A stretch of DNA of 64,000 nt from Girardinichthys multiradiatus. Lineage: Eukaryota > Chordata > Actinopteri > Cyprinodontiformes > Goodeidae. The notes beneath the pieces were generated by a model. That model did no database searches. It was given only the letters and a program-made list of their open reading frames with translations, and was not told the origin of the DNA. Shown here piece by piece: positions 10,691 to 21,546 of the stretch. Both the position numbers and the translations under genes were made by a program. The stretch is from NCBI RefSeq assembly GCF_021462225.1, contig NC_061797.1, positions 1,047,001 through 1,111,000 of the forward strand. The letters are read 5' to 3'. How positions within the stretch are numbered: position 1 is the stretch's first letter; every line of letters starts with the position of its first letter.

Positions 10691-11386
10691 TTGGCAGTGA
10701 TAGTGGCCCTAGAATTAGGAGAAGGACAAAAAATAAACATTTACACAGACTCAGCATATGCCACAGGTGCAGTGCATGTTGAACTAAAGCAATGGTTGAG
10801 AACAGGGTTTAGGACAGCAGGACAGAAACCCATTAAGCATGAACAGGAAATGAGAAGGTTGGCTGAAGCATTGCTATTACCACAGGAGGTGGCAGTTATC
10901 AAGTGCAAAGGACATGACAGCAGCAATACCAGAGTAGCACTGGGAAATCAGGCGGCAGATCAAGCAGCGAAGCAGTGTGCTGGGTATCAACCAAAAAATA
11001 TATTGTTGTGTTCAGAGGGAGGGTGGACACCAGAGCCCACTCTGGAGGAAGTAGTGAAACTACAAAAGGGGGCCTCACCAGAAGAAAAGTCGATGTGGAA
11101 GGCGAGAGGAGGCTGTGAGGACCAAAATGGACTTTGGAGGAGTCCAGACGTACATCCAATCCTGCCACCAGGGCTCACTACAGCAGCCCTGGAGGAAGCC
11201 CATGGCATGGGGCTTGTAGGGACCACACAAATGATAAAAAATCTCGAACACTGGTGGCATCCTTATTTAAAACCAATGGCAGTGCATTGGATAAACTCAT
11301 GTGAAATATGCAGACAGTTCAATGCCAAACCTACCTTGAAGCCAGCACCGGGGAAATTTCCAGTGGATCCTATTGCAGGGAAATAA
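10673..11386 (+). pseudogene. ERV RNase H end and integrase zinc-binding domain
   Basis: Frameshifted continuation of pol. RNase H shows the Glu in QRAEVLAVIVALE, the Asp of YTDSAYATG and a later Asp in NQAADQAAK. The integrase N-terminal domain follows (ALEEAHGMGLVGT ... CEIC). In a normal HHCC finger the second His would fall where this copy has Leu, so zinc binding is probably lost; the CEIC cysteines remain. The frame ends at a TAA (11384-11386). Confidence 0.85.
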
Positions 11387-11889
11387 ATCATCATTGACTA
11401 TACAGATATGACTGAGAGAGTGAATGGGTTCAGATATCTGCTAGTGTGTGTGGATGCTTTCACAGGTTGGCCAGAAGCCTGGGCCACAAAGAAAGAGGAC
11501 AGCAAGTCTGTGGTAAAGTGTTTAATAAATCATTACATTCCCAGACATGGTTTTCCAGCCAAAATAAGATCAGACTATGGCGCCCACGTCAAAAACGAGG
11601 AGCTCAGAGAAGTGGAGAAATTTTTGGGACTTAAACATTCCTTTGGGACAGTGTACCATCCACAGTCCCAGGGAAAGGTGGAAAGAATGAATCAGACCCT
11701 CAAAACCAAATTGGCTAAAATCTGTGCACAGACCAAAATGAATTGGGTCACAGCCTTGCTATTAGCCTTGATGTCTGTAAGAAGCTCCGTGAATCAGAGG
11801 CATGGTCTGACTCCACATGAACTGCAGACAGGGAGACCATTTCCAGGTCCCCAAACCAGGCTACCTTTTCTAAATGAATGTGAACAGTC
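11387..11889 (+). pseudogene. ERV integrase catalytic core, cut by Tc1
   Basis: Continues in the same frame after the TAA. The catalytic acidic residues are visible: Asp in IDYTDMTERV, Asp in KIRSDYGAHV and Glu in SQGKVERMNQTL, the DD35E-type triad that joins viral DNA to host DNA. VDAFTGWPEA is a strong core signature. The reading is cut at TA 11890-11891 by the Tc1 transposon. A few dozen bases beyond 13500 may be its remainder. Confidence 0.9.
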
Positions 11890-11891
11890 TA

Positions 11892-12096
11892 CAGGTCCTT
11901 CTCAAAATATTAGCATATTGTGATAAAGTTTATTATTTTCCATAATGTAATGATGAAAATTTAACATTCATATATTTTAGATTCATTGCACACTAACTGA
12001 AATATTTCAGGTCTTTTATTGTCTTAATATGGATGATTTTGGCATGCAGCTCATAAAAACCCAAAATTCCTCTCACAAAATTAGCATATCATTAAA
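11892..12096. repeat. Left terminal inverted repeat of Tc1-A
   Basis: About 205 bp matching the reverse complement of 13295-13499 with few differences. The outermost bases are CAGGTCCTTCTC, and the repeated TTAGCATAT motif recurs near the inner edge, suggesting the IR/DR layout in which transposase binds an outer and an inner site. Confidence 0.85.
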
Positions 12097-12217
12097 AGGG
12101 TCTCTAAACGAGCTATGAACCTAATCATCTGAATCAACGAGTTAACTCTAAACACCTGCAAAAGATTCCTGAGGCCTTTAAAACTCCCAGCCTGGTTCAT
12201 CACTCAAAACCCCAATC

Positions 12218-13222
12218 ATGGGTAAGACTGCCGACCTGACTGCTGTCCAGAAGGCCACTATTGACACCCTCAAGCAAGAGGGTAAGACACAGAAAGAAAT
12301 TTCTGAACGAATAGGTTGTTCCCAGAGTGCTGTATCAAGGCACCTCAGTGGGAAGTCTGTGGGAAGGAAAAAGTGTGGCAAAAAACGCTGCACAACGAGA
12401 AGAGGTGACCAGACCCTGAGGAAGATTGTGGAGAAGGGCCGATTCCAGACCTTGGAGGACCTGCGGAAGCAGTGGACTGAGTCTGGAGTAGAAACATCCA
12501 GAGCCACCGTGCACAGGCGTGTGCAGGAAATGGGCCACAGGTGCCGCATTCCCCAGGTCAAGCCACTTTTGAACCAGAAACAGCGGCAGAAGCGCCTGAC
12601 CTGGGCTACAGAGAAGCAGCACTGGACTGTTGCTCAGTGGTCCAAAGTACTTTTTTCGGATGAAAGCAAATTCTGCATGTCATTCGGAAATCAAGGTGCC
12701 AGAGTCTGGAGGAAGACTGGGGAGAAGGAAATGCCAAAATGCCAGAAGTCCAGTGTCAAGTACCCACAGTCAGTGATGGTCTGGGGTGCCGTGCCAGCTG
12801 CTGGTGTTGGTCCACTGTGTTTTATCAAGGGCAGGGTCAATGCAGCTAGCTATCAGGAGATTTTGGAGCACTTCATGCTTCCATCTGCTGAAAAGCTTTA
12901 TGGAGATGAAGATTTCATTTTTCAGCACGACCTGGCACCTGCTCACAGTGCCAATACCACTGGTAAATGGTTTACTGACCATGGTATCACTGTGCTCAAT
13001 TGGCCTGCCAACTCTCCTGACCTGAACCCCATAGAGAATCTGTGGGATATTGTGAAGAGAACATTGAGAGACTCAAGACCCAACACTCTGGATGAGCTAA
13101 AGGCCGCTATCGAAGCATCCTGGGCCTCCATAAGACCTCAGCAGTGCCACAGGCTGATTGCCTCCATGCCACGCCGCATTGAAGCAGTAATTTCTGCAAA
13201 AGGATTCCCGACCAAGTATTGA
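12218..13222 (+). CDS. Tc1 transposase, DD34E, apparently intact
   Basis: 334 codons from ATG to TGA with no stop or frameshift. Residues ~1-60 form the first helix-turn-helix (AVQKATIDTLKQEGKTQKEI ... SQSAVSRHLSG), followed by a basic GRKKCGKKR stretch between the two DNA-binding modules that may act as hook or nuclear signal. A second helix-turn-helix runs to about residue 115. The catalytic triad is complete: Asp in LFSDESKF, Asp in FQHDLAPAHSA and Glu in DLNPIENLW, with 34 residues between the last two, which makes it DD34[16 protein letters not shown] is the classic Tc1 signature. The length is normal for the family. It sits between intact inverted repeats with intact TA flanks. Activity is an inference. 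Confidence 0.95.
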   Translation: MGKTADLTAVQKATIDTLKQEGKTQKEISERIGCSQSAVSRHLSGKSVGRKKCGKKRCTTRRGDQTLRKIVEKGRFQTLEDLRKQWTESGVETSRATVHRRVQEMGHRCRIPQVKPLLNQKQRQKRLTWATEKQHWTVAQWSKVLFSDESKFCMSFGNQGARVWRKTGEKEMPKCQKSSVKYPQSVMVWGAVPAAGVGPLCFIKGRVNAASYQEILEHFMLPSAEKLYGDEDFIFQHDLAPAHSANTTGKWFTDHGITVLNWPANSPDLNPIENLWDIVKRTLRDSRPNTLDELKAAIEASWASIRPQQCHRLIASMPRRIEAVISAKGFPTKY

Positions 13223-13294
13223 GTGCATAACTGTACATGATTATTTGAAGGTTGACGTTTTATGTATTAAAAACACTTTTCTTTTATTGGTCGG

Positions 13295-13499
13295 ATGAAA
13301 TATGCTAATTTTGTGAGATAGGAATTTTGGGTTTTCATGAGCTGTATGCCAAAATCATCCGTATTAAGACAATAAAAGACCTGAAATATTTCAGTTAGTG
13401 TGCAATGAATCTAAAATATATGAATGTTAAATTTTCATCATGACATTATGGAAAATAATGAACTTTATCACAATATGCTAATATTTTGAGAAGGACCTG
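13295..13499. repeat. Right terminal inverted repeat of Tc1-A
   Basis: Reverse complement of the left end; the last bases are GAAGGACCTG followed by TA. One visible difference from the left end is an ATGTCATGATG versus ATGTAATGATG position. The low divergence between ends supports recent insertion. Confidence 0.85.
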
Positions 13500-13560
13500 T
13501 ATAACCGTTTGTATGAGCCACAACTGCGCCTTAGTATTTACTCCTTGAACCGTTCCACAT

Positions 13561-14321
<761 letters not shown>

Positions 14322-14559
14322 TCAAAACATAAAAACAACTTTAAACATTCCAGGAAAAATTCTGTATAAGAACAAAGTTACTTCATGAAGACTTTAGACA
14401 TGAACATACTCTGTGGTGTGGTGATTTTTTTTAAATTAATTTTCTGACTTGGACTCTTATGTTATGGTCCACGAATAAACCATGGTCATAACCATGACCA
14501 TGGTTTATTTGTTGGTGATTTTACTATACATGTGGATTATAAGTCTGGACAACTAGTGA

Positions 14560-14810
14560 AAGACTTTCTTGCTCTTACTGACCTCCCTTGGGAGGTGTTC
14601 CAGGCACATCCCTCCAAGAGGAGACCCAGGAGTCAGCTCAGGACACACTGGAGGAACTCCAAGATGGCATGGGAACGCCTCAGGCTTCCCCAAGAAGAGC
14701 TGGAGGAGATGTTTTGGGAGAGGGAAGTCTGGGCGCCTCTGCTGAGACTGCTGACCCATGACCCAGTCCCTGATAAGCGCAAGACAACAATGACGACGAA
14801 TGGTGTCTTC
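14560..14810 (+). mobile_element. Rex3/RTE-like LINE 3' end fragment
   Basis: Encodes the last ~75 residues of an RTE-clade LINE (LPWEVFQAHPSKRRPRSQ ... PQEELEEMFWEREVWAPLL) and ends near a short CAACAATGACGACGA tail. It matches the fragment at 25290-25640. It is heavily 5'-truncated, as usual for these elements. Confidence 0.8.
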
Positions 14811-15335
14811 TGAACTTTTTTTGTTTTTACCCTTTTGTAAAGCATTTTGGTCAACATTGATATAGTGTATGTAATGTATATGTAAATAAGATTTAGACTG
14901 ACATAAAGCCAAGTCTTTGTCGGGAGCATAAACTCTGGTTCACAGGAAATAAAAAAAAAGTAATTTAAAATAAAAGTCTTATTGGCCGGAGCAGGTGCAC
15001 AGACAGGAAAAGATTTCCACATCTGGAAATCCTTTCCTGACACCAATCTGCAAAAGAGTCTAAATCCAAACGAAGAAATATTGTACATGGCTGTTTTTTG
15101 TTTTTACAAGACTTTTTCTTCTTCCTTTTCACTTGTGTAGAGTAATTGTAACAAAATGTATTTGTGAATTAATGATGAAATTGTTAAATCCAGTGAATAA
15201 ACTGATTGATTGGCTGATTGAGAAATGAAGTCACAGCAATGCCTTCATTCGTACATGTTGCTGTTTGCACAAATGTGGAACAAACTGGCTGTAGCCAGAT
15301 GATTTCAGGACTTCTTTGATTTTCACCAGCAAAAT
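14811..15335. other. Non-coding, nothing recognised
   Basis: AT-rich sequence with poly-A and poly-T runs. No convincing coding region or element ends are seen. Confidence 0.4.
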
Positions 15336-15650
15336 GTTAAATGCCCTGCATTTGTATAGCGCTCTACCAAGACGGAGGACTAAAAAGAGCTTTACACTAC
15401 AAATAAGTCTTCTACCAATTTCTACATGCTGACTACATTGTAGACACAGCTGCCCTGAGGCAGTCTGACAGAAGTGGGGCTGACATACAATCGGCACCAC
15501 TGGGCAGATCAGCAGGCAAGGCTGTCTTGCCCAAGGACACAACAACTAAGACAGACGGAGTGGGGTTCGAAGCGGTTACCTTCCACTTACCATGTCTCCT
15601 TGGGCATTGCCGAGGTGGAAGAGCGGTGGACGCACAGAGCAGATAATCCA
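15336..15650. mobile_element. SINE-like repeat (tentative)
   Basis: Contains TTTGTATAGCGCTCTACCAA, a phrase typical of fish SINE/LINE tails, and about 200 bp later GGGGTTCGAAGCGG, which looks like a tRNA-type B box. Together they suggest a SINE in this interval. Ends and target duplications were not established. Confidence 0.35.
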
Positions 15651-16191
15651 GTATATTCAATGATTTGTTGAATAAATTCCTAAACGAGATGTTGGCAACT
15701 TAACACAACGGTGGTTGAAGTATTGTGTGATCATAGACTAACAGAATAGAGGCATCAGAGGAGAAAACAAACAAAAAGCAAACAGAGCAGATGCAGGCTG
15801 CTGGCCATGACCGGCACATACTGTCTCAGTAAATGATCGTTCAGCTTAAATCTGCGGCTGATGCAGCTCACAAAATGGAATATCCTAATAAAGATTAAGG
15901 ATTTTAATTACCCTTAGTCAGCACAATTTCCAACATCGACCATAAGAAGTACTGACAGAAGTGTCCTAAACAGTTAAGGCATGTAATCTTTAATTGTAAC
16001 TGGAGCAAAAAGGTCTGCAAATCAGTTAACCTCATCTTTTCAACACCAGAAAACATTTAAGTCACAGGTCACGCTTAAGGCCAGATCTCAACTGCACTTC
16101 AACATTTTGATGTATAATAGCTGTTCTCTGTCAAAGTATTTCTTTCCCACAATGGGAATGCCATAAGCATGAAGTCATCAGAGGCCCTGAT
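15651..16191. other. Non-coding, nothing recognised
   Basis: No coding or repeat signature seen. It ends at the TGTTATG that probably opens the Gypsy LTR. Confidence 0.4.
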
Positions 16192-16507
16192 TGTTATGAT
16201 TCTGGCACGTCTGCTCTACCCTGTCTCCCTGGCTGCAATCAGCAGATTAGATGCACCTGGTGGCTGCTGCAGTGTAGTGGAATCTGTGGAATGCCAAGCA
16301 CCTGTGTCTTCCCTGATATATACGGACTCTGACAAGCACACGGTGCCAGATTTTTGAAAGCCATTGTGTGAGTAGATATCCAGCGTTCCTTCCTGTCTGA
16401 TCATTGTTCTTGACCTTGCCTTGCTTTTTGGATTTATGCCTCTGCCTGCCCCTTGGCTGACGCCTCTTGTTCCGATTGTTGACCCTGTTTCTGTCCTTGG
16501 ATTAATG

Positions 16508-16987
16508 TCCCTCAAACAGGGTGATCAACCTGTCTCGACCTATATAATTGACTTTCATTTGTTGGCTGCAGAGAGTCGTTGGAATGAGGCAGCACAAATG
16601 GATGCATTCATGAAAGGATTAAATGAAGACATCAAGGATGAGCTAGCGACCCGTGAGTATCCTTCTTCCCTGAAACAACTCGAGGATTTGGCTGCTCGCA
16701 TTGATATTCGGCTGGCAGAGAGAAGGAAGGAGAAGCACCATGAGAAAGGTCGCTCATCATTAACTCAGGTTTCTGCACACCGGTATGAGAGAAGGAGTCG
16801 GTCACCTCTCACTGAGGAAAATGATAATTGTGAGTCCATGCAATTGGGCAGAACCAAGATTACACCTGAGGAGAAAGATCGTCGGAGAAGATTCGAGCTC
16901 TGTTTTTATTGTGGAGAGAAGGGACATTTAGCACTCAGGTGCCCACTAAAAGGACAGGCTCAGCAGAGGAAGGGAGGTCTCTACTGA
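16508..16987 (+). pseudogene. Gypsy gag, C-terminal half
   Basis: Open from the junction at 16508 to a TGA at 16985. It has the capsid-like segment QPVSTYIIDFHLLAAESRWN and MDAFMKGLNEDIKDELA, a basic Arg/Glu-rich hinge and a CCHC knuckle CFYCGEKGHLALRC. In this family the same region is related to the domesticated genes Peg10 and Rtl1. The N-terminal half is deleted, so no start codon of its own exists. Confidence 0.85.
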
Positions 16988-17518
16988 GCCAAAGTCAACT
17001 ATCTGCCTCCTCCTTCTTCTTTCCTGCCCATTTTCAAACCTCTTCTTTGTCTCTCCAGGGGGCCGTGTTTATTGATTCAGGAGCAGATACTGAATTCATG
17101 GACGAAACATTTGCAAATAAGAACGGCATAAAACTTATTCTGTCAGCTGACACAAGAAACGTGCTAGCTTTGGATGGTCACAGCATGAACAATTCACATC
17201 TCAGGACGGAGGAGATTACCTTAACAGTTGGAGGTAATCATCAAGAAAAAGTAACTTTCATGATCATTAATTCACCTGAACTTCCTGTAGTCCTAGGGGC
17301 CTCCTGGTTGCAGAAACACAACCCTCACATTGACTGGAAGAAAAAAGAAGTTTTGGGTTGGTCTGAGTCATGTTCCGCTGACTGTCTTTTGTCTGCTGCT
17401 ACGGAGGTCAGTGTGGAGAATGAGGTTGAGGAGACCTATCCGGATTTATCCAAGGTACCGCAAGAATACCATGATTTAAAGGAGGTTTTTAATAAAATCA
17501 AGGCCACAGCTCTGCACA
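16988..17518 (+). pseudogene. Gypsy protease and pol start, truncated
   Basis: In a different frame from gag, overlapping its end, as expected for programmed frameshifting in this family. The aspartic protease active site is VFIDSGAD near 17070, followed by VVLGASWLQKHNPHIDW, the conserved end of the domain. The linker YPDLSKVPQEYHDLKEVFNK leads toward reverse transcriptase, but the sequence breaks at about 17518 into telomeric repeats. Confidence 0.85.
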
Positions 17519-17593
17519 GGGTTAGGGTTAGGGTTAGAGCACAGGGCCATGAAGAGATATGTTGGGTTAGGGTTAGGGTTAGGGTTAGGGTTT
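17519..17593 (+). repeat. Interstitial telomeric repeats at an element junction
   Basis: Two runs of GGGTTA: about three units at 17519-17537 and four and a half at 17564-17593, separated by 26 bases of other sequence. They sit exactly between the broken Gypsy pol and the broken Tc1, so the repeat replaces the missing ends of both. Confidence 0.95.
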
Positions 17594-18340
17594 ACCAGTG
17601 GTTTTGGCACTGTGAGCAGGTGCCAGGTCGTGCTGAAAAATGAAATCTTCATCTCCATAAAGCTTTTCAGCAGATGGAAGCATGAAGTGCTCCAAAATCT
17701 CCTGATAGCTAGCTCCATTGACCCTGCCCTTGATAAAACACAGTGGACCAACACCAGCAGCTGACACGGCACCCCAGACCATCACTGACTGTGGGTACTT
17801 GACACTGGACTTCTGGCATTTTGGCATTTCCTTCTCCCCAGTCTTCCTCCAGACTCTGGCACCTTGATTTCCGAATGACATGCAGAATTTGCTTTCATCC
17901 AAAAAAAGTACTTTGGACCACTGAGCAACAGTCCAGTGCTGCTTCTCTGTAGCCCAGGTCAGGCGCTTCTGCCGCTGTTTCTGGTTCAAAAGTGGCTTGA
18001 CCTGGGGAATGCGGCACCTGTAGCCCATTTCCTGCACACGCCTGTGCACGGTGGCTCTGGATGTTTCTACTCCAGACTCAGTCCACTGCTTCCGCAGGTC
18101 CCCCAAGGTCTGGAATCGGCCCTTCTCCACAATCTTCCTCAGGGTCCGGTCACCTCTTCTCGTTGTGCAGCGTTTTCTGCCACACTTTTTCCTTCCCACA
18201 GACTTCCCACTGAGGTGCCTTGATACAGCACTCTGGGAACAGTTTATTCGTTCAGAAATTTCTTTCTGTGTCTTACCCTCTTGCTTGAGGGTGTCAATAG
18301 TGGCCTTCTGGACAGCAGTCAGGTCGGCAGTCTTACCCAT
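17590..18340 (-). pseudogene. Tc1-A transposase, C-terminally truncated
   Basis: Open for about 250 codons from ATG at 18340 through both DNA-binding modules and the first two catalytic Asp residues (LFLDESKF, FQHDLAPAHSA), then cut just after AKTTGK. The third catalytic residue and the whole C-terminus are missing. Up to the cut there is no stop or frameshift, so the truncation was probably the event that killed it. Confidence 0.93.
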
Positions 18341-18668
18341 GATTGGGGTTTTGAGTGATGAACCAGGCCGGGAGTTTTAAAGGCCCCAGGAATCTTTTGC
18401 AGGTGTTTAGGGTTAACTCGTTGATTCAGATGATTAGGTTCATAGCTCATTTAGAGACCCTTTTAATGATATGCTAATTTTGTGAGATAGGAATTTTGGG
18501 TTTTCATAAGTTGTATGCCAAAATCATCTGTATTAAGACAATAAAAGACCTGAAATATTTCAGTTAGTGTGCAATGAATCTAAAATATATGAATGTTAAA
18601 TTTTTATCATTACATTATGGAAAATAATTAACTTTATCACAATATGCTAATATTTTGAGAAGGACCTG
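17590..18668 (-). mobile_element. Tc1-like transposon family A, copy 2, truncated
   Basis: Same family as 11892-13499, inverted. The intact end lies at 18668, followed by TA. The other end is lost at the telomeric junction, which removes the transposase C-terminus and one inverted repeat. Confidence 0.93.
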
Positions 18669-18679
18669 TATATTCCCTG

Positions 18680-20828
18680 AGATACAGGGAGCTAGTTGTT
18701 TAGGAGTTTAGAACTGGGGTGATGTGCTTTACTGTTTTAGTTTCAGTCTTCTGAAACAGCCTGGAGGAAGAAACTGTCTCTGTGGCGGCTGGTTTCAGTA
18801 AACAGTGCTCTGTAGTGGCGGCCTGAAGATAAAGCTCTGAACAGTTTATGTGCAGGGTGTGTGGGGTCTGCAGAGATTTTAGCAGCTCTTTTCCTGACCC
18901 TAGACCTGTATAAGTCCTGGATGGAGGGAAGGTCAGCCCTGATTATTCTCTCTGCAGACCTGATTATTCATTGCAGTCTGGACCTGTTCTTTTTTGTGGA
19001 CGAGCCAAACCACACTGAGATGGATGAAGACAGGACAGATTGAATGATGGCAGTGTAGAAGATGACCAGCAGCTCCTGTGGAAGGTTGAACTTCTTGAGT
19101 TGCCTCCGGAAGTACAGTCTCTTCTGGGCCTTCTTTCGAACAGTGTCCATGTGTGAAGACCATCTCAGGTCCTCAGAGATGGTGGTTCCTAAGAACCTGA
19201 AGTGGTCCACGGCCGATACAGTGTTGTTGAGGATGGTGAGGGGGGTGTATGGGGGTGGTGTTCTCCGAAAGTCCACCACCATTTCCACAGTCTTGAGTGG
19301 GTTGAGTTCAAGGTAGTTCTGACCGCACCAGTGGACCAGCTGATCCACCTGCTGTCTGTATGCAGACTCATCACCGTCCTGGATCAGTCCAATGACATTG
19401 GTGTCATCTGCAAACTTAAGGAGTTTCACGGACGAGTCCGATGAGGTGCAGTCATTTGTGTACAAGGAGAAGAGGAGTGGGGATAGAACACAGCCCTGGG
19501 TGGCACCAGTACTTATTGATCTGGATCGGGAGAAGATGCTCCCCAGTCTCACCTGCTGCTGTCGGTCCGTCAGGAAGCTGTTGATCCACTGACAGGTGGA
19601 GGCTGGGACGTTAAGCTGGGTGAGCTTTGGTGGAGGATGTCTGGTATGATGGTGTTGAAGGCCGAGCTGAAGCCTACAAACAGGATCCTGGCGTACGTCC
19701 CTGGACGGTTGAGGTGTTGCAGGATGAGGTGTAGACCTAAGTTAACAGCATCATCTGCCAACCTGTTTGCTCGGTAAGCAAACTGCAGGGGGTCCAGCAG
19801 GGGGCCTGTGATGTCTTTCAGGTGCTTCAACACCAGCCGCTCAAAGGCTTTTATGACCACAGACGTCAGGGCTACAGGCTTGTAGTCATTTAATCCTAGG
19901 ATGGTGGTTTTCTTGGGCACTGGGATTATGGTGGATCATTTGAGGCAGGAGGGGACCTCACATTTCTCCAGTGATTTGTTGAAGATCCTTGTGAAGATCG
20001 GAGCGAGTTGATTTGCGCAGGCTTTCAGGCATGATGGGGAGACGTTATCAGGTCCTCCAGCTTTCTTTGTTTTCATGCGCTGAAAGAGACTGTTTACATC
20101 TTCCTCGGAGATCTTTAGTGCAGGCAGAGGATCTGATGGTAGGGGGTTGGTTGTTTTACGGGTCAAATTTGTTCCTGAATGGGATGTAGAGGGGATGATT
20201 TGAGGTGTGAACGGCTTCTTGTCATGTCTGCAGTAGAAGCCATTCAGACGGTTGGCCAGGAGACGACTCTGTTCAGGATGGGTGGGGGGGCTCCTATAGG
20301 CAGTCAGGTTTCTCAGACCGGTCCGTACACCTGAAGTGTCACCAGAGAGAAAGGCTGTTCTTCAGCTTCTCACTGTAGCTTCTCTTGGCTGCTTTGATCT
20401 CCTTTGTCAGTCTGTTCCTGGCCTGCCTGTACCGCGCCCAATCTCCACTGCTGTGAGCTTCTTCCTTTTCCCTGCGCAGATTCCTGAGGTGTGGAGTAAA
20501 CCATGGCTTGTTATTCCCAAAGGTGCAGAAGGTCTTGGTCTGCACACACATGTCCTCACAGAAACTGATGTATGATGTCACCACATCAGTTAGTTGGTTT
20601 AGGTCAGAGGTTTCAAAAACAGTCCAGTCTGTGCATTCAAAGCAGACCTGTAGCATCTGCTTTGATTCCTCAGTCCACTTCTTAACAGTGTGAACCTTGG
20701 GTTTGGAAGCTCTTAGTCTCTGTCTGTAGGTTGGGGTGAGGTGGATAAGATAATGATCCGAAAAACCCAGAGCAGCCCTGGTGCATATGGATGTCATTGA
20801 ACACCTTGACAAAGGGCAGTCTCGGTAC
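18680..20828 (-). mobile_element. Rex1/Babar-like LINE, 5'-truncated
   Basis: Minus-strand non-LTR retrotransposon related to the copy at 49460-52900. It contains the end of the endonuclease, reverse transcriptase and the C-terminal tail (LPSIQDLYRSRVRKRAAKIS, reading to about 18730). It is broken by several frameshifts. The 5' edge lies near 20828, next to a hAT-like terminus. Confidence 0.85.
18735..20828 (-). pseudogene. Rex1-like reverse transcriptase, multiply broken
   Basis: Readable pieces, N to C: the linker FEDW-type region (SDHYLIHLTPTYRQRL ... NNKPWFTPHLRNLRREKEE), [56 protein letters not shown] (palm; the usual Asp of FVDFSS is Gly here), TGATQGCVLSPLLFSLYTND, and the catalytic FADDT box. 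The pieces lie in different frames across 19552-20166, so several indels have accumulated. The copy is older than the relative at 50 kb. Confidence 0.85.
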
Positions 20829-20935
20829 CAGGGGCGGACTGACATAAAGAGTACTGGGGATATCCCCATTGAGCCGGTGGGTTAGCTGGTGGGTTAGTGG
20901 GCTGGTGGTTCAGCATGTGGAGGTGCTGTTGCGCT
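20829..20935. mobile_element. hAT-like terminus (fragment)
   Basis: CAGGGGCGGACTGA at 20830 resembles the terminal inverted repeat of a common fish hAT family. No matching opposite end was seen before the next element, so this is a solo end or a short deletion derivative. Confidence 0.4.
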
Positions 20936-21544
20936 CAGCACGGTAGTCGCACAGCACGCTCTTGTTTTGCTGTGCCATGATGCCTCAACACTTTATCTAC
21001 TTCTCCTCTGCTTCAGTCCTGTTTGTGTGGTACATTGGAATTTATGTCAGAGCAGTTGGTTCAAACTACATAAGTGGTGAATAAAAACAGTTGTAGTGAC
21101 AAACTATAAATTGATTGTTAAAAATTGGTTACTAAAACAATTGTTAAATTCATGTAAAGTTAAGAGTAGTAAATTGACAAAGCAGAGTCCCTCTCAAAAG
21201 AGCTTACAATAAAAAAAAGCTTGGAATACTTTAAAAACTAATTTCCGGTTAAAACTAATCCTTTAAGGATTTCTCAGTTAAGAGTTGTTTATCTGTGATC
21301 GAATTTCTGGGCTGTTCTGACAAATGCTGGGCTTGATTAGTGATGTCTGCTATGCCTGCAGGGGAGCTCTTGGCAACAATGCTCTATTCCCGCTAAAGCT
21401 GCCTAAATGGAAGCATCGTGTTGTAAAATATTTTATGTTACGTTTTTAAGTATTCTCACCTAGAGTTGGTTGGTTTTAATCAAGCAATTGATCCGTTACA
21501 ACTGTTATTTGAAATGTTGTTTTAAGTGGAGCTGACTAGAGATA
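20936..21544. other. Non-coding, nothing recognised
   Basis: Low-complexity patches and AT-rich sequence between the hAT-like end and the next Tc1; no gene seen. Confidence 0.4.
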
Positions 21545-21546
21545 TA

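Larger units (their letters stand above)
11892..13499 (+). mobile_element. Complete Tc1-like transposon (family A, copy 1)
   Basis: A 1608-bp cut-and-paste element flanked by the TA duplication at 11890-11891 and 13500-13501. The ends are inverted repeats beginning CAGGTCCTTCTCAAAATATT and extending about 205 bp. Between them lies an uninterrupted 334-residue transposase. Two further family members are in the window (17590-18668 truncated; 63315 onward cut by the window end). Confidence 0.97.
4741..13560 (+). mobile_element. Endogenous retrovirus, gamma/epsilon-like, degraded
   Basis: Ordered on the plus strand: gag matrix (4852), capsid (5477), nucleocapsid (7592), protease (8102), an unusual linker, reverse transcriptase (8899), RNase H (10540) and integrase (to 11889). 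Gag and protease share one frame separated by a single TGA, as in retroviruses that suppress a stop at the gag-pol junction. The copy is interrupted by a minus-strand retroposon in gag and by a Tc1 in integrase, and it carries several frameshifts and stops. No LTR or env was identified, so the true ends are not defined. Confidence 0.85.
16192..17518 (+). mobile_element. Sushi-ichi-like Ty3/Gypsy retrotransposon fragment
   Basis: LTR-like sequence begins at TGTTATGATTCTGG (16192). Part of gag follows from about 16508 and protease from about 17060. The upstream half of gag is missing: the LTR-like sequence joins directly to gag at CTCAAACAGGG. Pol stops just before reverse transcriptase, where telomeric repeats begin. 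The order and motifs match fish chromovirus-type sushi-ichi elements. Confidence 0.8.

Noticed and set aside
17476..17772. ORF with NPNPNPN repeat
   Set aside because: It is the telomeric repeat read in one frame joined to antisense Tc1.
19420..19445. Hammerhead-ribozyme-like GACGAGTCC/GAAAC motif
   Set aside because: No CUGAUGA core or stems; on the minus strand it simply encodes the residues before the FADDT box of the LINE.
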